Positions 6,296 to 8,564 of a stretch of 8,564 bases of DNA are shown here, piece after piece; the first letter of the stretch is position 1; each line of letters begins with the position of its first letter. The translations under genes were made by a program, and so were the position numbers. The notes under the pieces were generated by a model that saw nothing but the letters and a program-made list of their open reading frames with translations, did no database searches and was not told where the DNA came from. Origin of the DNA: Thermomicrobiaceae bacterium. Its GTDB lineage: Bacteria; Chloroflexota; Chloroflexia; Thermomicrobiales; Thermomicrobiaceae. The DNA is taken from contig SKKR01000226.1 in the NCBI GenBank assembly GCA_007123655.1, forward strand, positions 1-8,564, given 5' to 3'.

Positions 6296-6312
6296 GCGGC
6301 GTGTCGCGGCGT
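6296..6312 (+). repeat. Direct repeat of GCGGCGT with 10-bp period
   Basis: GCGGCGT occurs at 6296-6302 and again at 6306-6312, one DNA helical turn apart. This spacing would put two half-sites on the same DNA face. The unit is GC-rich and short, so chance is possible. Confidence 0.25.
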
Positions 6313-6347
6313 TATGTGCACGTTGCGTACCGCCACTCGATTGATTA

Positions 6348-6376
6348 TTGCATTTTCGAGAGCGATCACGTACACT
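6348..6376 (+). promoter_or_regulatory. Candidate promoter for the tyrosine recombinase gene
   Basis: TTGCAT at 6348-6353 and TACACT at 6371-6376 are separated by exactly 17 bases, four of six matches each to the sigma-70-type consensus. Transcription would begin near 6383, with a leader of about 49 bases before ATG 6432. The -10 box is inside the 16-bp palindrome at 6369-6384, so binding there would block it. Confidence 0.5.
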
Positions 6377-6384
6377 AGTGTACG
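6369..6384. promoter_or_regulatory. 16-bp perfect palindrome CGTACACTAGTGTACG over the recombinase -10 box
   Basis: Every base of this 16-mer pairs with its partner, giving 8-bp arms without a spacer. It covers the predicted -10 hexamer and start site of the recombinase promoter, the classic position for a repressor operator. The arm CGTACAC also forms the dyad at 4048-4063. The binding protein is unknown; the recombinase itself or an unlinked TetR/GntR-type regulator are options. Confidence 0.55.
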
Positions 6385-6390
6385 AATGCA

Positions 6391-6406
6391 TGTACGTACG
6401 GGTACA
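6391..6406. repeat. GTAC-rich inverted repeat TGTAC-N6-GTACA
   Basis: TGTAC at 6391-6395 and GTACA at 6402-6406 flank six bases that begin with another GTAC, giving GTACGTAC at 6392-6399. With the palindrome just upstream, GTAC occurs five times between 6370 and 6405. The block lies in the leader between the predicted transcription start and ATG 6432, and may be an extension of the operator. Confidence 0.35.
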
Positions 6407-6431
6407 ACGCCTGATGCGAGAGGTTGCCATA

Positions 6432-7445
6432 ATGGCTGACGCGCCCGAGCAGTCGATCACTGCGACAGTCGATCAGTTCTTTGCCGATCTGCGGCTGTCG
6501 CCTCGGACAAAGAAGACGTACCGGGCGGCGATCCACCGATTCCTGACCTTCATTTCCGAACACAGCGGTGTGGATCCTGACAAGTGTACCGTCATGGCAC
6601 TCACCGAGGATCATGTCACCGACTTCGTGGCACACGCGATGCCGGATGACATCCGCACACCGGAAGAAGTGTCGCAGATGCGGACCGCCCAGACCCAGCT
6701 CGCGGCGATTCGGAAACTGTATAGCTACCTCTCCGCCTATGACATTCATCCCGATCTTTCGACGGAGAAGCTGCGCACGCGAATTCAGGGCATGATGCCC
6801 CGGTTCTCCCCGCCGCCACCCGACGTCCAGACAACTGATCTCGACCGGATCGTCGATTTCGTCGAAAAAATGCCGCACGACACCAACCCGACGAAGGAAC
6901 TCCGCCGCCGGAAGATCCGGGCGATGATTCTGTTCTTGTATCGAACAGGTGTCCGGGTTTCCGAGTTGTGCGGACTGCGGCGACGCGACATCGATCTCAA
7001 CAGCGGCACCGCGAACATTTACCGGGCGAAGGGTGGGAAAAGCCGCACCGTACACTTTGACGCGGACACCGCCGAGGCCCTCGTTGCCTACTGGGCCGCC
7101 CGAAAGGACACCGGGCGCGCGGTCGGCTCGTACCCTGCGTTCAGTGGACGTGATCGGGTCGGCGAACCGGGTAACTCGATCAGTCCCCGAACGGTCGAGC
7201 AAATTGTGGCCGATCTGGGCTCATCGGCGGGCGTCGAGAATCCAATTACCCCACACTCATTTCGGCACGGCCTTGCGACGGAGCTGGTTCGCCGTCGGGT
7301 TCGGGAGTCCACGGTGCAGACAATCCTGGGACACGCCTCTCCAGCAACGACCCGGATCTACGTTCACAAAACCGCCATGGAGGTCGCGGACGAGTATCAG
7401 GACGCGTTCGGCGAATACCGGCGTCCCGCGGGAGGAGGTCAGTAG
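6432..7445 (+). CDS. Tyrosine recombinase (Xer/phage-integrase family)
   Basis: Site-specific DNA recombinase of 337 residues with both domains intact. An N-terminal SAM-like core-binding domain spans about 7-115 (TVDQFFADLRLSPRTKKTYR and following helices); a Pro-rich linker (SPPPP, 126-130) leads to the catalytic domain. The active site is complete: Arg175 (TGVRVSEL), Lys200 (YRAKGGKSR hairpin), His275 and Arg278 (PHSFRHG), His301 (ILGHASPATT) and nucleophile Tyr310 (TRIYVH). ATG 6432 is chosen because GAGAGG at 6418-6423 lies eight bases upstream; ATG 6414 in the same frame has no such site. Length and motif style fit Xer-like chromosomal recombinases as well as small integrases. No phage, transfer or resistance genes adjoin it, so a resolvase/Xer role is at least as likely as mobile-element integration. 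The upstream region holds several dyads, including a dif-like core. It converges on the receiver-like gene with a 21-base gap. Confidence 0.94.
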   Translation: MADAPEQSITATVDQFFADLRLSPRTKKTYRAAIHRFLTFISEHSGVDPDKCTVMALTEDHVTDFVAHAMPDDIRTPEEVSQMRTAQTQLAAIRKLYSYLSAYDIHPDLSTEKLRTRIQGMMPRFSPPPPDVQTTDLDRIVDFVEKMPHDTNPTKELRRRKIRAMILFLYRTGVRVSELCGLRRRDIDLNSGTANIYRAKGGKSRTVHFDADTAEALVAYWAARKDTGRAVGSYPAFSGRDRVGEPGNSISPRTVEQIVADLGSSAGVENPITPHSFRHGLATELVRRRVRESTVQTILGHASPATTRIYVHKTAMEVADEYQDAFGEYRRPAGGGQ

Positions 7446-7466
7446 CCGCCCGTTTCACGTGGTTAG

Positions 7467-7850
7467 CTACGTTCGGGCGTACTGCTCCACGTACCCGATG
7501 AGGTTGCGGTGGAGCTGTTGGTTCGTGACGACCCGTGACACACCCGCCTGTTGCGCGGCCCGCCTCGAATCCACATCCTTGTGTGGACCGAACGCCAGAA
7601 TCGGAGGACCTGACGCGTCGATCAGGAGCGGTTCGAGCACGGTCCAGTCAGGTGACGCGTTAAGATCCAGAAGGACGATCGCCGGTGAGAGCGATTCCAC
7701 GCTGGAAAGCAATTCCGGTTCCCGCTTGACAAGGACCGGTTCATATCCGGCCTGAGCCAGTTCGTTCTTCACTTTCACCGAGAAGAACAGATCCCTGATG
7801 AGCACCACCACTGCTGCCTGATTTCCGGTGCCATCGGGCCCATCACTCAT
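7467..7850 (-). CDS. Degenerate receiver-like (pseudo-receiver) protein
   Basis: A 127-residue protein with the hydrophobic pattern and alpha/beta alternation of a CheY-like receiver but without its acidic pocket. The first strand reads AAVVVLIRDLFF (12-23) where DD or ED is expected, leaving only Asp20. Asp62 in AIVLLDLNASPDW aligns with the phosphoacceptor. The fourth-strand Thr/Ser region reads ILAFGPHKD, and the fifth-strand Lys is missing (VSRVVTNQQ). Phosphorylation through Mg2+ is therefore unlikely; such pseudo-receivers usually act by protein contact. ATG 7850 overlaps the end of the upstream URO-D gene by eight bases (ATGAGTGA), with GGAG ten bases before it, so coupled translation is likely and this start is preferred over an upstream in-frame codon at 7883. 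Alternative: an unrelated Rossmann-like small protein. Confidence 0.8.
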   Translation of the reverse strand: MSDGPDGTGNQAAVVVLIRDLFFSVKVKNELAQAGYEPVLVKREPELLSSVESLSPAIVLLDLNASPDWTVLEPLLIDASGPPILAFGPHKDVDSRRAAQQAGVSRVVTNQQLHRNLIGYVEQYART

Positions 7851-8564
7851 TGGCCGGGATCTCCAGCGACTCGACCAACTCACGCGCCTGCGCGAGCCAG
7901 TTGTGATCCGTGTCGTCCGGGACCGAGCAGCCGTTTGCCAGGATGAACTTTCGCCCCCCGGTCTGCTTCAGCGCGTCCTCCGCCTCTTCACGGATCTTCT
8001 CGACGGGACCGCTCGACAGGGCGCCGAACTCGTGCCAGCCGCCCATCAGGCACTTGCTCGTTTTGGTGCGCGCTTCACGAAGTGACGGGCCTGCCAGTCG
8101 ATCGCTCCAGCTCAGCACCTGGATCGGATAATCGAGCACGTCATCGAACATCAGATCCCGGTCACCGTGAACGTGCAGGACGTTCAACCAGCCATCGAGC
8201 ACTCCTTGCAGCGCGATCAGATCGTACGGCCGGCCGAACTCGTGGTACTGCTCGCGGGGCATCACACTCGTCGAACATCCCTGAAGCGCGAAGAACACGC
8301 CATCAGCGCCGGCATCGATGCAATCCCGCATGTGCGCCCGCAGGTTCTCCGCGATTGTGGCGAGCGCCTCGTGGACGACGGCGGGATGATCGTGCAGGTC
8401 GTTGAGGAATCGTTCGCGCGTCTGTGAGAAATACATCGCCTCCGCGAGCGGGCTGAAGACCGTCATGATTATCGGTGTCTCGAAACCGACCTCGTTTCGC
8501 AACGCTCGTATCGCGGTCGCCCGCTGGTTGAAATAGCGAGATCTGGTCTGATCGATCGGTTCAA
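7843..8564 (-). CDS. Uroporphyrinogen decarboxylase (URO-D) family protein, 5' end outside the window
   Basis: The frame stays open to the window edge, so only the C-terminal 239 residues are visible; family members have about 340, so about 100 N-terminal residues are missing. Internal TTG 8502 is not the true start, since in-frame family-like sequence (SRYFNQRATAIRAL) continues upstream. Signatures of the URO-D TIM barrel are present: AGADGVFF, LNVLHVHGDRD, QVLSWSDRLAGPSLREAR, LMGGWHEFGALSSG, and near the end KFILANGCSVPDDT. These match the broad URO-D/methylcobalamin:CoM methyltransferase-like group rather than true HemE. In MtaA/MtbA-type enzymes zinc is held by HxC plus a distal Cys; here the first element is HVH (visible residues 130-132) and the distal Cys is in NGCSV (212). 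Function is probably methyl transfer or related corrinoid/tetrapyrrole chemistry, but unproven. The stop overlaps the pseudo-receiver start. Confidence 0.92.
   Translation of the reverse strand, partial: EPIDQTRSRYFNQRATAIRALRNEVGFETPIIMTVFSPLAEAMYFSQTRERFLNDLHDHPAVVHEALATIAENLRAHMRDCIDAGADGVFFALQGCSTSVMPREQYHEFGRPYDLIALQGVLDGWLNVLHVHGDRDLMFDDVLDYPIQVLSWSDRLAGPSLREARTKTSKCLMGGWHEFGALSSGPVEKIREEAEDALKQTGGRKFILANGCSVPDDTDHNWLAQARELVESLEIPANE

Noticed and set aside
6375..7202. Open frame of 275 codons opposite the recombinase
   Set aside because: Antisense shadow of a gene with a full catalytic signature; no independent support.
6432..7445. Reading the recombinase as proof of a prophage or integrative element
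   Set aside because: No phage, conjugation, tRNA attachment site or flanking direct repeat is visible in the window.
7447..7479. CGCCCG-N21-CGGGCG inverted repeat at the recombinase/pseudo-receiver junction, possible bidirectional terminator
   Set aside because: Large loop and no T-tract on either strand; not a convincing intrinsic terminator.

Overview
The window looks like compact chromosomal DNA from a GC-rich bacterium. GTG/TTG as well as ATG starts, gaps of a few bases between genes, a Wzm/Wzt-type exporter, free-standing receiver proteins and a non-HemE URO-D family protein together suggest a Chloroflexota (Thermomicrobia-like) or similar genome. That assignment is a guess from gene style; no rRNA or marker gene is present. 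I see no tRNA, rRNA, CRISPR array or insertion sequence.

Layout. (1) 41-2715, plus strand: a three-gene operon with an ABC-2 polysaccharide export permease (Wzm type), its ATPase with a C-terminal carbohydrate-recognition extension (Wzt type), and an unrecognised beta-rich soluble protein coupled through an ATGA overlap. (2) 2722-3930, minus strand: a predicted lipoprotein with an HtrA/trypsin-like fold whose catalytic His and Ser positions are replaced, followed by a PsbP/DUF1795-like domain. (3) 3931-4224: a divergent control region with a GTACAC-N4-GTGTAC dyad. (4) 4225-4641, plus strand: a single-domain response-regulator receiver. (5) 4642-5250, minus strand: nicotinamidase (pncA), which abuts the receiver gene so that one TGATCA hexamer holds both stop codons. 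(6) 5368-6159, minus strand: a PAP2-superfamily membrane phosphatase/phosphotransferase. (7) 6160-6431: a divergent region rich in dyads, including an ATAA-N6-TTAT site with the core geometry of a Xer/dif site and a 16-bp perfect palindrome over a predicted -10 box. (8) 6432-7445, plus strand: a complete tyrosine recombinase. (9) 7467-8564, minus strand: a URO-D family gene cut by the window edge, overlapping a degenerate receiver-like gene.

Working together: the first operon would move an undecaprenyl-linked glycan across the membrane, with the Wzt extension selecting the substrate. The PAP2 protein could serve lipid or lipid-carrier phosphate turnover, but nothing here ties it to the exporter. 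PncA feeds NAD salvage. The most interesting parts are the recombinase with its dyad-rich upstream region (candidate recombination site and autoregulatory operator), the catalytically dead protease lipoprotein, and the URO-D/pseudo-receiver coupled pair. I do not see one clear new multi-gene system; the recombinase plus adjacent candidate site is the nearest to a self-contained module.
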